In this document: positions 9,166-17,363 of the stretch, piece by piece
How positions within the stretch are numbered: position 1 is the first letter of the stretch
How the letters are laid out: each line of letters starts with the position of its first letter
Origin: Cohnella herbarum
Lineage (GTDB): Bacteria; Bacillota; Bacilli; Paenibacillales; Paenibacillaceae
Reading direction: 5' to 3'
DNA: 64,000 nucleotides
NCBI RefSeq assembly: GCF_012849095.1
Contig: NZ_CP051680.1
Span: 3,994,501 to 4,058,500 of the forward strand
Position numbers and translations under genes: made by a program
The notes under the pieces: generated by a model
What the model saw: the letters and a program-made list of their open reading frames with translations, nothing else
Told to the model about the DNA's origin: nothing
Databases searched by the model: none

Positions 9166-10842
9166 TTATTTCGACACAATAAAGTTAGGGAGATTTTTTT
9201 CAAGATACTTCATTCTTTCCGAATAATCTTGATCTGCATGAGTTTCCGAAAGTATATTGTTCGACACTAACAAGTCATAAAATGATTTCAGCATCTGGGC
9301 TGATATAGCGGAAGTAATCATCATTCTTTGACCGTCGATCAGAACGGAAGATATTTTTTCAGGCTGCACAAGTTCAATCTGTACGCCGTTCCTGTCGATT
9401 ATGAAATACATCTCTTTTACATTCTCAAACACTAAATGTTTTACTTCAGCCCCGTTTGCCAAGCGACTCTGAACTTCTTTCATGGAATAGCCCGGAATGG
9501 GATCATTTATCAGCAGCCATTTTGCAAATTCTTTTGCATCGATTTCGTCTGTATCATATTTTTTCCAAACCGCGCCATTATCTTTGCTTATCTGTACTGT
9601 GTTATCCATCGTGACACGAAGAACTATTTCGTTATCCATATAAACTGCACGATACTTTGAAGCCATAAGGCCGTCTATCAACCTCGGCACATCATATTTC
9701 TTGTTGAATGTTAGATCGTGCGGCATTAAATCTGTAGCGGTGGCACCTTGAGATAATGCTGGCACTATTTCGGTAGTGATGGCACCTTGATAGAATGCGG
9801 GCACGGCTTCGGCTGAAGGTTCGGCTGTAGAATTGTCGACATCCGTAGAAGGTTCCGTTTTGTCCAATGCAGAAGTCGCAAAGATAATAACGACACTTGC
9901 TACAAGCCCAATAGCGAGCAGCGTCGTGGTGATCGTGATTTTCTTGGTTTTCATAATCGATATAATCCTTTCTTCGGTCGAGTTTTTGGAAAAGCCGCTA
10001 ATCATCGGCGACAAACCGATTTTCTTTTCTTCTAACCGGACAAGTGCCCTAGCATAAGTAGCTTTCGTGTTTTCTCCAATTTTCCGTATGACCGTTTCAT
10101 CACAGAATAGCTCGATATCACGGTTGGCAAGGATATACATGCCCCATGCTAAAGGGTTGAACCAATGGACGCATACGCTAGCGGCAAGAATCCATTTTTT
10201 TAGGGTGTCGAATCGCTTGATGTGCGTAAATTCGTGGGTCAGGATAAGCGCAAGTTGTTTCTCATCGTCATAATCTAAATTTTTCGGCAAGAGTACAACA
10301 GGCTGAAAAATACCGTAGGTAAGCGGCGTTGAAATATGATCTAGTTGCCTGATTTGAACATCTCGCCATAACATATTTGAATGCTGCCATTTTTTTATAA
10401 AATCGTTTTTTATAGGCACAGCCATTTTGTAGATTTTGCGATACCTTAAATGCGGAACGATAAAAAATAAAGCACATAACGTAAAACCAACTAACCACAC
10501 CCATACGATGGGCGATATTTGCGAAGCCGTCTTCAGCGGCGTAATCGGCGCGGTCACATGTTCTGTAAGGGGCGGCATGATTACCGTAGTTCCAATAACA
10601 ACTGTTGAACTTTCCGGCGCGGGAATCGATTGGGGCACTGTAAATATTCCGCTTAAATGTTCCGCTGCCGTAAAAATGCTGAATTGCGATTGAACTGAAA
10701 CTGGTACAAGCAATTGAATTAACGCAACGCCCCAAAGAAACATAAAGGTCATTTTGGGCAGCTTGTGAATCAGCAAGAAACGTAAGAAAATAACCGCAAG
10801 AATAAAGACGGAAGCCGAGATGCTTATTTGATGTAACGGCAT
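9166..10842 (-). CDS. M56 (BlaR1/MecR1-like) membrane metallopeptidase with unusual C-terminal domain
   Basis: 558 residues. Several N-terminal membrane segments surround a cytoplasmic zinc-protease domain with HEFTH at about 205-209 and the downstream ELFCDE motif of the M56 family. A further membrane segment at about 300-320 (ITTTLLAIGLVASVV) is followed by a short duplicated linker (two similar QGA.T segments) and a domain of about 175 residues. That last domain is not the penicillin-binding sensor of true BlaR1: the SxxK/KTG signatures are absent. The gene lies 9 bp behind blaI. In this family, sensing activates the protease, which inactivates the BlaI-type repressor. The signal here is unknown; a wall stress signal is inference. 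Confidence 0.9.
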   Translation of the reverse strand: MPLHQISISASVFILAVIFLRFLLIHKLPKMTFMFLWGVALIQLLVPVSVQSQFSIFTAAEHLSGIFTVPQSIPAPESSTVVIGTTVIMPPLTEHVTAPITPLKTASQISPIVWVWLVGFTLCALFFIVPHLRYRKIYKMAVPIKNDFIKKWQHSNMLWRDVQIRQLDHISTPLTYGIFQPVVLLPKNLDYDDEKQLALILTHEFTHIKRFDTLKKWILAASVCVHWFNPLAWGMYILANRDIELFCDETVIRKIGENTKATYARALVRLEEKKIGLSPMISGFSKNSTEERIISIMKTKKITITTTLLAIGLVASVVIIFATSALDKTEPSTDVDNSTAEPSAEAVPAFYQGAITTEIVPALSQGATATDLMPHDLTFNKKYDVPRLIDGLMASKYRAVYMDNEIVLRVTMDNTVQISKDNGAVWKKYDTDEIDAKEFAKWLLINDPIPGYSMKEVQSRLANGAEVKHLVFENVKEMYFIIDRNGVQIELVQPEKISSVLIDGQRMMITSAISAQMLKSFYDLLVSNNILSETHADQDYSERMKYLEKNLPNFIVSK

Positions 10843-10851
10843 TCCCTCACC

Positions 10852-11211
10852 TCACTCCATGCTATCGATAAGACGTTTCAAGCGGCTGATTTCTTCCGTC
10901 GACAGTCGTTTCTGTCCCAACAATGAAGCAATCAGTCTGTCGGGGGCGCCATCATACATTTTATTAATAAGTTCCGTAGTTTCGTGTTCTTGCGCCTGCT
11001 CTCGCGTAACAAGCGCATGGCAAACAAAATTAGGCTCCCGCCGTTCAATCGCCCCTTTATCAAGGCATCTTTTGATAATGGTATAAGTTGTTGTCTTACT
11101 CCAACCTATTTTTTCCTTTGCGATTTCCGCAATCCTCTTTGCGGCCGTATCGCCGTCTCTCCACAAAATTTCCATAATATTAAGTTCGCTATCGAATAAC
11201 TTCATAACCAA
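10852..11211 (-). CDS. BlaI/MecI-family transcriptional repressor
   Basis: 119 residues, the normal length of the family. The N-terminal winged helix (FDSELNIMEILW, then WSKTTTYTIIKRCLDKGAIER) is the DNA-recognition part, and the C-terminal helices (about 80-119) form the dimer and protease-target region. The most plausible start is TTG 11209-11211, because GAGGTG sits about 7 nt upstream; ATG two codons later is 13 nt away. The repressor should bind the two dyads at 11235-11252 and 11261-11284 and so control itself and the M56 peptidase. Other targets may exist elsewhere in the genome. Confidence 0.93.
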   Translation of the reverse strand: MVMKLFDSELNIMEILWRDGDTAAKRIAEIAKEKIGWSKTTTYTIIKRCLDKGAIERREPNFVCHALVTREQAQEHETTELINKMYDGAPDRLIASLLGQKRLSTEEISRLKRLIDSME

Positions 11212-11234
11212 ATGAATGCACCTCGTTCACCATT

Positions 11235-11284
11235 ATTCTACTGCTGTAGAATCATATATTAATATTCTACTGTAGTAGAATATT
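11235..11284. promoter_or_regulatory. Two BlaI-type operator dyads
   Basis: The first dyad is ATTCTACTGCTGTAGAAT at 11235-11252. The second is a perfect dyad with 11-bp arms AATATTCTACT/AGTAGAATATT around a central GT at 11261-11284. They lie 24-73 bp upstream of the repressor start, where a promoter should be. Tandem dyads with a TACTGTAGTA-like core are typical of BlaI/MecI/CopY autoregulation. Confidence 0.85.
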
Positions 11285-11382
11285 TTTGTCAAAACGAAAA
11301 AGACGCCGATTATTCGACGTCAAGCCACCCTCCCGAATTTTGATCATGAGAGGGAACCGTCAAGCTTCTTGGATGACTTCGA

Positions 11383-11600
11383 TTAAATAGGTCGACTAAT
11401 TCTGGTAAATGATAGATCCGGCAAATTCAGATCGACTTTCTTGCTTGTACGACAGAAAAAATGGGTTTCATTCACCAGGTCGAGTATTCAAACAAAACCG
11501 GCCACAGCCAAAACGAAGTATCATGTCTCCTGATAATATCCTCAGTCGGAATTTGATGACCGCCATTTCTAACTCTCGCTGCAACTCGTTCTATGTTATG
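11383..11600 (-). pseudogene. Fragment of a zeta-toxin/COG4185-like ATPase, frameshifted
   Basis: On the minus strand from about 11597 the sequence reads NIERVAARVRNGGH, then QIPTEDIIRRHDTSF, which I recognise as the conserved middle of zeta-toxin-like P-loop kinases. It stops at an in-frame TGA, and the reading continues one frame over as LVNETHFF...KKVDLNLP, ending at TAA 11383-11385. The N-terminal P-loop half is missing. A short open stretch just upstream (about 11600-11710, containing IVKEYNNGEI) could be the tail of a lost partner gene. The family assignment is from memory of the motif and needs a search. It is non-functional as it stands. Confidence 0.55.
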
Positions 11601-11853
11601 CTGATTCCCAACCGATCTACAATTGGGTTTCGAATCTCGCCATTGTTGTATTCTTTTACAATTTGGCCATCATCAGCAACGGTATTTGATTCAATTATAA
11701 CGCAGCAGAACAATTTCACATCACACACGGGTCCGAACAGTCTCTAAAAGAGAGCATCCGACAATTAGGCAAAGTCAACATACTTTTATTACTGGGAAAA
11801 CTCTAAACTACGCCAAATAAGATCAGATTTTGTGAATTAGGACGGGCGATTTA

Positions 11854-11905
11854 ATACCAAACAGGGAGACGGCGGCTTCATCAGCCGCGTCTCCCTGTTT
11901 GGTAT
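11854..11905 (-). terminator. Very long hairpin downstream of second SLH gene
   Basis: A 17-bp uninterrupted arm beginning ATACCAAACAGGGAGAC pairs with its exact complement. A single unpaired G is followed by 6 more pairs (GCGGCT/AGCCGC) and a 5-nt loop. It lies about 50 bp past the SLH gene. No T-run follows (TTAAATCG in the minus direction), so it could equally be an RNA-end protecting structure. Confidence 0.65.
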
Positions 11906-11954
11906 AAACCGTTCCCCGGCAGCGCTCGCTGCAAAAGGCTATGTTTAATTTCGT

Positions 11955-14900
11955 TTAATGCTTCACGTCCTCGCCGGAGGCTTCCTGGATCGCGTCAAAC
12001 GCCCAATGCTTCGCAGGAACATCCGTCCATTTCGCAGGTTTGGAAGCTTGCGGTTTCCATCCGAGCAGCTTATTGACAATAACTACGGCCTGAGAGCGCG
12101 TAAGCTTGTCGTCCGGACGGAAAGTGCCATTGCCATAACCGGCGATAATACCCGCAGCTTGCACCCGTTCGATGGAAGTCTGCGCCCAGTGGCCTTTAAT
12201 GTCGGTAAAGCCGCCGCCGTTGCCGCCTGCGATGTTCGCTTCGGAGCCGCCAAGCAGCTTGGCCGCAATACTGGCCATCTCGCCTCTCGTTATCGCCTGA
12301 TCCGGTTTGAAGGTGCCGTTAGAATACCCTATCAGCAGTCCTGCCGCCGTCGTCTGGGCGATCGCCAAACGCGCCCAGTGCTTGTCCGGTACATCTGCAA
12401 AAGAAAGTGCCGTATTCGTAGATTTTGCAAGGAAAGCGCGCGCCAGAATGGCTGCCATTTCGGCGCGGGTGATCGCGCTGTTCGGCCTGAAAGTGCCGTC
12501 GCCATAGCCGAAAATGTAAGGGTTATGCACGGTGACGGACAGCGCAGCGCTCCAACCGGACAGATGCACGATCGTAAACGTGCTGAATTTGCTCACCGTG
12601 ATCCGTAAGCCAAGCGCGCCTGATGAATTGTAGCTGACCAATTCACCCCGCACAAACTCTTTCGTACCGTCGCTATGCTCGATGAAGACGCCGAGATCTT
12701 TTTTCTGATCTTCGGTAAGATTTGCGTTGCCTAACGGAAGCACGAGTTCCACCGGTCGGCTCTGCAAGTTCGTTTCAATCGTCATCGGACGTCCGATGAC
12801 GCTAACGCCTTCGATTCCGATCGCGAGCTTTGCCGCTTGTTCGGTTTTCGCGCGCTGCTCGACCGCCTTGCGCTCGTCTTCCTGCTTGATCGGAACGACA
12901 CGGAAATACGTATCGCTAGATAGTCCTTGCATCGAGCCGCTCGGGATGCCGATATGAACGTCATTCGTGAAAATGGACAATCCGACGTTCTCTCCCGCGA
13001 GTTTATCGGTAGAAGCTTTCGGGAGCTTGACGTTCAACTCCGAAACTTCGTCCTTCGCGTCGGGAATGACGAGCGTAGCCGCACGGGTGCTGCCCGTCTG
13101 CATTTGGCGGACCGTATCACCGACTTGCTCTGGCGTGAAGTTCACTTCGTCTTTTTTCTTCCCGTTTGCGTCCGTCGTTCGGGTGATGACCGTCTGCGCG
13201 ACAACCTTACCGTTCGTGCCGGCGCCGCCCTGTACATCGACCTTGATCTCTTCTTTGGCAGGCGCAGAAACGCCCGAAGGCCCCGAAACGCTCGAAGGCG
13301 CCGGATTAATCGTAACGGTCACTTCGGACGATTCGCTTCCGAGATGGTCGCCCGCGCCCGCATATTCCGCTGTGAGTTTATCGTTTGCGCCAACAGGAAG
13401 GGACGTCGCCGTCCATTCCGCTTTGCCGTGTTCGTTCAACGTCGCCGTGCCCAGCGTCGTATTTCCGTTCTTGAATGTTACGGAACCGGTCGGCACGCCG
13501 CGTAAATCATCATCTGCCTCTATGAGCGCCGTCAGCTTGACCGATTGTCCGGCCGTAGCCGTTGCATGATCGGCGGAGAGTGAAACCGTCGTCGTGATTT
13601 TGTCATAGACCTTGACCTGAAGCATTCTTCCGCCGGCTTCATACGGAGGGGTGCCGTTGTAGCTGGCTAGAAGTGCACATTCGTATGGAGAATTTCCGGG
13701 GTTCGGCAGTTGCGTCCAATCCGACACTGTCAGCGTGGCCACGCCGTCGTCGTCCAGTTCCCCTGTTCCCAGCAGTTTATAGTCCAACTCCTCTGTTCCC
13801 AGCAGTTTCACGCCCATATAAAACCTCACGGTGCCGGTCGGAACCGCTCCCGCGCCGGAAGCCGGTCCAACAGTTGCGGTAAGCGTAACCGTCGAGCCAT
13901 ATTTCAACCCGCTGGTCGTTACGGCAGCCGGCTCGAGCACCAACGAAATTTCCGTCGCCAGTTGCGGAACGACCCCTGTTGGCGCGCTCGTCACCGTTGC
14001 ACCCGTCGCTTTCGCGTTTTTCGGCGTGACCTTGACCTTGATCACTTTGCCAGTGTCCGCAACCGTAACCGTGTACGTATTCATCGACGATTCCTCTTGC
14101 ACAAGCGTCTCTCCGCTTGTGCCGCTCGGATCGTAACGATAAAACGCGTAAGTCGTACCGGACTCTTCATCGTCGTCCGCGTCCGCATAACCGGAAGTTG
14201 CCGTCAGCGTGCTGCCGACTTGCGTCGTGCCCGAGAGCGTCGGCGATGCCGTTGGCAGTGCGTCCGTAGGCACGAACGCGCGAAGGCTTGGATTTCCGGT
14301 ACTCGGATCCATCAACCAGACGTTATTGAAATCCCAGCCAGTAAAAGTGGATTGCGTCTTCATTTCCACCGTTGTTTTGCCGATGCCTTTGTTCGTATCC
14401 GACTGGCCTGAAATGGATTTGTCGTAAAACGACTTATCGTCGACGCTGCCCGTATTGGTGCCGATCAGGCCACCGGTATTTCCCGTACCCGTGACGATGC
14501 CTGCCGCGAACGAAGTCGACACGGTTCCCGGAGTAGTCGGTCCGAGCATCGTCGTTTTTCCGACCAAGCCTCCGACATCGGTACTGGTCGAGTTGACCGT
14601 AACGATCGCATAGCTGTTCGCGATCGTGCCGGTACTATTGCCGACAAGTCCGCCCGCGAAAGTACCCGAAGCTGCGACTTTGCCCGTGGCGAAGCTCTCG
14701 GAAACGCTGCCCGTATTCGTCCCCACCAGTGCTCCGACAGCCACCGAACCTTTCACGTCGACATTCACGAGCCCTACGCGTTTAATCGACGATCCTTCTT
14801 TAATTCTGCCGAAAAATCCGACGGGCGCCTCGACTGGGTCTGGACGATCGATTTTCAAACCCGTGATGACGTGACCGTTGCCGTTGAAGGTTCCCTTGAA

Positions 14901-16304
14901 CTGATCCGATAATGTTCCAATCGGTTTCCAGCCTTTACCTCCATTATAACCTCCACCTGTGGGTGACAAGTAATCCGTAAGATCGATATCTCTAGTGAGG
15001 ATATAATTTCCAGATGTATTATTCCGAATCGCATCCAACTCTTCCGCAGTCGATATCATAACCGGCAGCGCTTCGGCGATAACGGCCGTCGCAGCGCTTG
15101 TCGCTGTCGCCCCCGTCGCTTTCGCGTTTTTCGGCACGACTTTGACCTTAATGACTTTACCGAGGTCCGCGGCGGCAATCGTATACGTTTTCATCGCGGA
15201 CGCGCCTTGCACAAGTGTCTCGCCGGTTATTCCGTCCGCATCGTAACGATAAAACGCGTAAGTCGTACCGGACTCTTCATCGTCGTCCGCGTCCGCATAA
15301 CCGGACGATGCCGTCAGCGTGCTGCCGACTTGCGCCGTGCCCGTGAGCGTCGGGGTTGCCGTCGGAGCATAATCCGGAGTTGTCGGAACAGTGTTGAATA
15401 CGCGCAGCTCCGGATAGTCGTCAAGTTCGCGGATCGTCCATACCGACTCGAAATCCCAACCGGTATACGTCGCCTTCATAAACATGTGCGTCGAATCTAG
15501 GCCGGTACCATTGCCCTCATCGGATTGGCCGCTGGTGCTCTTATCGTAGAACGAATTAACCACGGTTGCATTCGAATAACCGACAAGACCGCCTTGATTC
15601 ATTGAAAACGTAGCCGTTACTGTGCCTGCGGCGTACGAGTTTTCAATGCGTGCCGTAAAGTCCTCGATATCCATGTTGCTGCCGACAAGGCCTCCGACCT
15701 GATAGGGTGCGCTAACCGAAGCGAGCGAGTAGCTATTCGCGATCGTCCCGGAGTTGGCTCCGACCAGCCCGCCCGCTGTGTTGGCAGTCGAAGTAACCGA
15801 ACCCTTCACAAAGCAATTTTGTATCGTACCGCCCAGACTTTGTCCGACCAGAATGCCCGTAATCGGTAACTGATTGACAACTTGAGCGCCGACGACGCCA
15901 AGGTTCTTGATCGTGCCGGTCAGCCCCCGAAACAGCCCCGTTGTCATTTCGGAACGATTGATTGCAAGCCCGGTGATGACGTGCCCGTCCCCATCGAACA
16001 CGCCCGTAAACGGACTTTCAGACATCCCGATCGGATTCCAGCCCTTGCCTTCGTTGTAGCCGAGCCCCGATGACGACACGTACTCTGTCAGGTCAATGTT
16101 TTGCGTCAACTTGAAATTCTTGTTCAGCATTTCGCGGACGTTGTTCAGTTGGGTCGGATTTGAGATCAAATACGGATCCCCCGCCGTCCCGCTGCCGCCC
16201 GCAAACAACGCTGCCGCTGACGCCTCGGGCGAACGAAATACCGCCTCCGTTGGTAGCAGCAACACGAATGCGAATAATAATGCCATCCATTTTTTTGCCA
16301 TCAT
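11955..16304 (-). CDS. Large secreted GLUG/Ig-like/SLH surface protein
   Basis: 1449 residues, with a signal peptide at about 1-30. Two beta-helix-like blocks rich in GLUG motifs (GGLVG, NSY) lie at about 45-305 and 415-690. Each is followed by a related linker of about 100 residues containing YADADDDEESGTTYAFYRY. Ig-like repeats lie at about 800-1030, a charged beta-rich domain at about 1040-1240, and SLH motifs from about 1260 to the end. The first SLH copy lacks its front half and the protein ends in a front half, so the set looks circularly permuted. GAGAGGGG supports the ATG at 16302-16304 or the next codon. It probably binds the wall through SLH and extends adhesive repeats outward. It lies 96 bp behind the response-regulator gene in the same direction and may be that regulator's target or operon partner. 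Confidence 0.92.
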   Translation of the reverse strand: MMAKKWMALLFAFVLLLPTEAVFRSPEASAAALFAGGSGTAGDPYLISNPTQLNNVREMLNKNFKLTQNIDLTEYVSSSGLGYNEGKGWNPIGMSESPFTGVFDGDGHVITGLAINRSEMTTGLFRGLTGTIKNLGVVGAQVVNQLPITGILVGQSLGGTIQNCFVKGSVTSTANTAGGLVGANSGTIANSYSLASVSAPYQVGGLVGSNMDIEDFTARIENSYAAGTVTATFSMNQGGLVGYSNATVVNSFYDKSTSGQSDEGNGTGLDSTHMFMKATYTGWDFESVWTIRELDDYPELRVFNTVPTTPDYAPTATPTLTGTAQVGSTLTASSGYADADDDEESGTTYAFYRYDADGITGETLVQGASAMKTYTIAAADLGKVIKVKVVPKNAKATGATATSAATAVIAEALPVMISTAEELDAIRNNTSGNYILTRDIDLTDYLSPTGGGYNGGKGWKPIGTLSDQFKGTFNGNGHVITGLKIDRPDPVEAPVGFFGRIKEGSSIKRVGLVNVDVKGSVAVGALVGTNTGSVSESFATGKVAASGTFAGGLVGNSTGTIANSYAIVTVNSTSTDVGGLVGKTTMLGPTTPGTVSTSFAAGIVTGTGNTGGLIGTNTGSVDDKSFYDKSISGQSDTNKGIGKTTVEMKTQSTFTGWDFNNVWLMDPSTGNPSLRAFVPTDALPTASPTLSGTTQVGSTLTATSGYADADDDEESGTTYAFYRYDPSGTSGETLVQEESSMNTYTVTVADTGKVIKVKVTPKNAKATGATVTSAPTGVVPQLATEISLVLEPAAVTTSGLKYGSTVTLTATVGPASGAGAVPTGTVRFYMGVKLLGTEELDYKLLGTGELDDDGVATLTVSDWTQLPNPGNSPYECALLASYNGTPPYEAGGRMLQVKVYDKITTTVSLSADHATATAGQSVKLTALIEADDDLRGVPTGSVTFKNGNTTLGTATLNEHGKAEWTATSLPVGANDKLTAEYAGAGDHLGSESSEVTVTINPAPSSVSGPSGVSAPAKEEIKVDVQGGAGTNGKVVAQTVITRTTDANGKKKDEVNFTPEQVGDTVRQMQTGSTRAATLVIPDAKDEVSELNVKLPKASTDKLAGENVGLSIFTNDVHIGIPSGSMQGLSSDTYFRVVPIKQEDERKAVEQRAKTEQAAKLAIGIEGVSVIGRPMTIETNLQSRPVELVLPLGNANLTEDQKKDLGVFIEHSDGTKEFVRGELVSYNSSGALGLRITVSKFSTFTIVHLSGWSAALSVTVHNPYIFGYGDGTFRPNSAITRAEMAAILARAFLAKSTNTALSFADVPDKHWARLAIAQTTAAGLLIGYSNGTFKPDQAITRGEMASIAAKLLGGSEANIAGGNGGGFTDIKGHWAQTSIERVQAAGIIAGYGNGTFRPDDKLTRSQAVVIVNKLLGWKPQASKPAKWTDVPAKHWAFDAIQEASGEDVKH
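14110..14240 (-). repeat. Internal duplication in SLH protein, copy 2
   Basis: This segment closely matches 15222-15350 and encodes the repeated YADADDDEESGTTYAFYRY linker. A run of about 60 bases from CGTAACGATAAAACGCGTAA onward appears the same in both. Confidence 0.8.
15222..15350 (-). repeat. Internal duplication in SLH protein, copy 1
   Basis: Partner of 14110-14240. Each copy follows one GLUG block, so the block-plus-linker module was duplicated as a unit. Confidence 0.8.
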
Positions 16305-16400
16305 GCAATCCCCTCTCGTAGCCTGGCTTGTTGCCTGCCTGCATCGAGAAAGATTATAACAATCGGACGTAACAAAAATGACACAAACCGAGCTTTTTCG

Positions 16401-17363
16401 CTATTCCGCTTCGCGCAGCCTCGCTTCGATCGCGTTCAGCACCGCACGTTCCTGGACGGCATCTCCTTGCCCCCGCCACCACTCCGCCAGCCGCTCGCCA
16501 AGCCGATTCATCATTTCGTCGACGGCGGCATCCGCCGACGCGCTCCACGAGTAGCTTCGGCTGCCGAACAACGGCTGCCGATAGCCGAGAAACAGCTCCA
16601 TCGCGCGTTCCGTCCGCCGTTCGACCGCCTCACGGTGATTAGCCAGTTCGCGCAGCTCTTCCAGATCGGACAAACCGTCGGGGCCGAGGAAACGATAGGA
16701 AAAATTGCCGCGTTCGATAGAGAAGGCAACCGGCAAATGCTGCAAAACCTGCTTCAACCGGTAGATACCGGTATACAAATTGCGATCGCCCTTTTTTTCG
16801 GGCGAACCGGGCCACAGCAGGTCGATCAGCGCCCATTTGTCGATCTGTCTGTCCTTATTCACCCAGAAGTAAGCGAACAGCTCCTCCGCCTTTTTCGTCG
16901 GCCAACGCACCAGTCTACCGTCGCGCCCCATCACTTCGAACGTGCCAAGGCAACGGATCATCGGTCCGGCACGCGCGGCGTCCGGGACTGCGGCTGCGGG
17001 GCGAAGCTTGTCCAGCCGGCGCAATACGCGCTCGATATCGCCGCTGCCAACCGGCTTCAGAATATAGTCGATCGCTTCGACCTTGAAAGCGTCAAGTGCG
17101 TACTGCTCATAGGCGGTCAAAAAAATGATTTTCAAGTCCGGTTTGATCCGCAGCAGCTTTTCGGCAAGCGCAAGTCCCGTCAGACGGGGCATCTGGATAT
17201 CGAGAAACGCCACGTCCGGCAGCAGCGCGGGAAAGGCGGCAAGCGCCTCCTCTGGAACATCGAAGCAGCCCATCAGCTCGAATTCGGGATACGCCGCAAG
17301 CTGGTTTGTCATGTACGCCAAAATGCGCTGTTCATCCTCTACGATCATTGTAGCGTAGGCCAT
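16401..17363 (-). CDS. Response regulator with SARP-like winged helix and helical C-terminus
   Basis: 320 residues. A receiver domain covers about 1-120 (acidic pocket EDE, phospho-acceptor Asp in VAFLDIQMP, conserved Lys in ILKP). An OmpR/SARP-type winged helix follows at about 135-225 (GTFEVMGRDGRLVRWPTKKAEELFAYF, DLLWP). The C-terminus is helical and resembles the BTAD region of SARP activators. The start overlaps the end of the upstream hybrid kinase by 19 bp, strong evidence that the two form one signalling pair. The SLH gene follows 96 bp later and is a candidate target. This type of cytoplasmic regulator would act as a transcription activator. Confidence 0.92.
   Translation of the reverse strand: MAYATMIVEDEQRILAYMTNQLAAYPEFELMGCFDVPEEALAAFPALLPDVAFLDIQMPRLTGLALAEKLLRIKPDLKIIFLTAYEQYALDAFKVEAIDYILKPVGSGDIERVLRRLDKLRPAAAVPDAARAGPMIRCLGTFEVMGRDGRLVRWPTKKAEELFAYFWVNKDRQIDKWALIDLLWPGSPEKKGDRNLYTGIYRLKQVLQHLPVAFSIERGNFSYRFLGPDGLSDLEELRELANHREAVERRTERAMELFLGYRQPLFGSRSYSWSASADAAVDEMMNRLGERLAEWWRGQGDAVQERAVLNAIEARLREAE

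Noticed and set aside
8997..9203. 68-codon minus-strand frame
   Set aside because: It runs through the M56 terminator and overlaps the end of that gene; no ribosome binding site.
11409..11747. 112-codon plus-strand frame
   Set aside because: It is the antisense of the zeta-like fragment and has no start signal or recognisable pattern.
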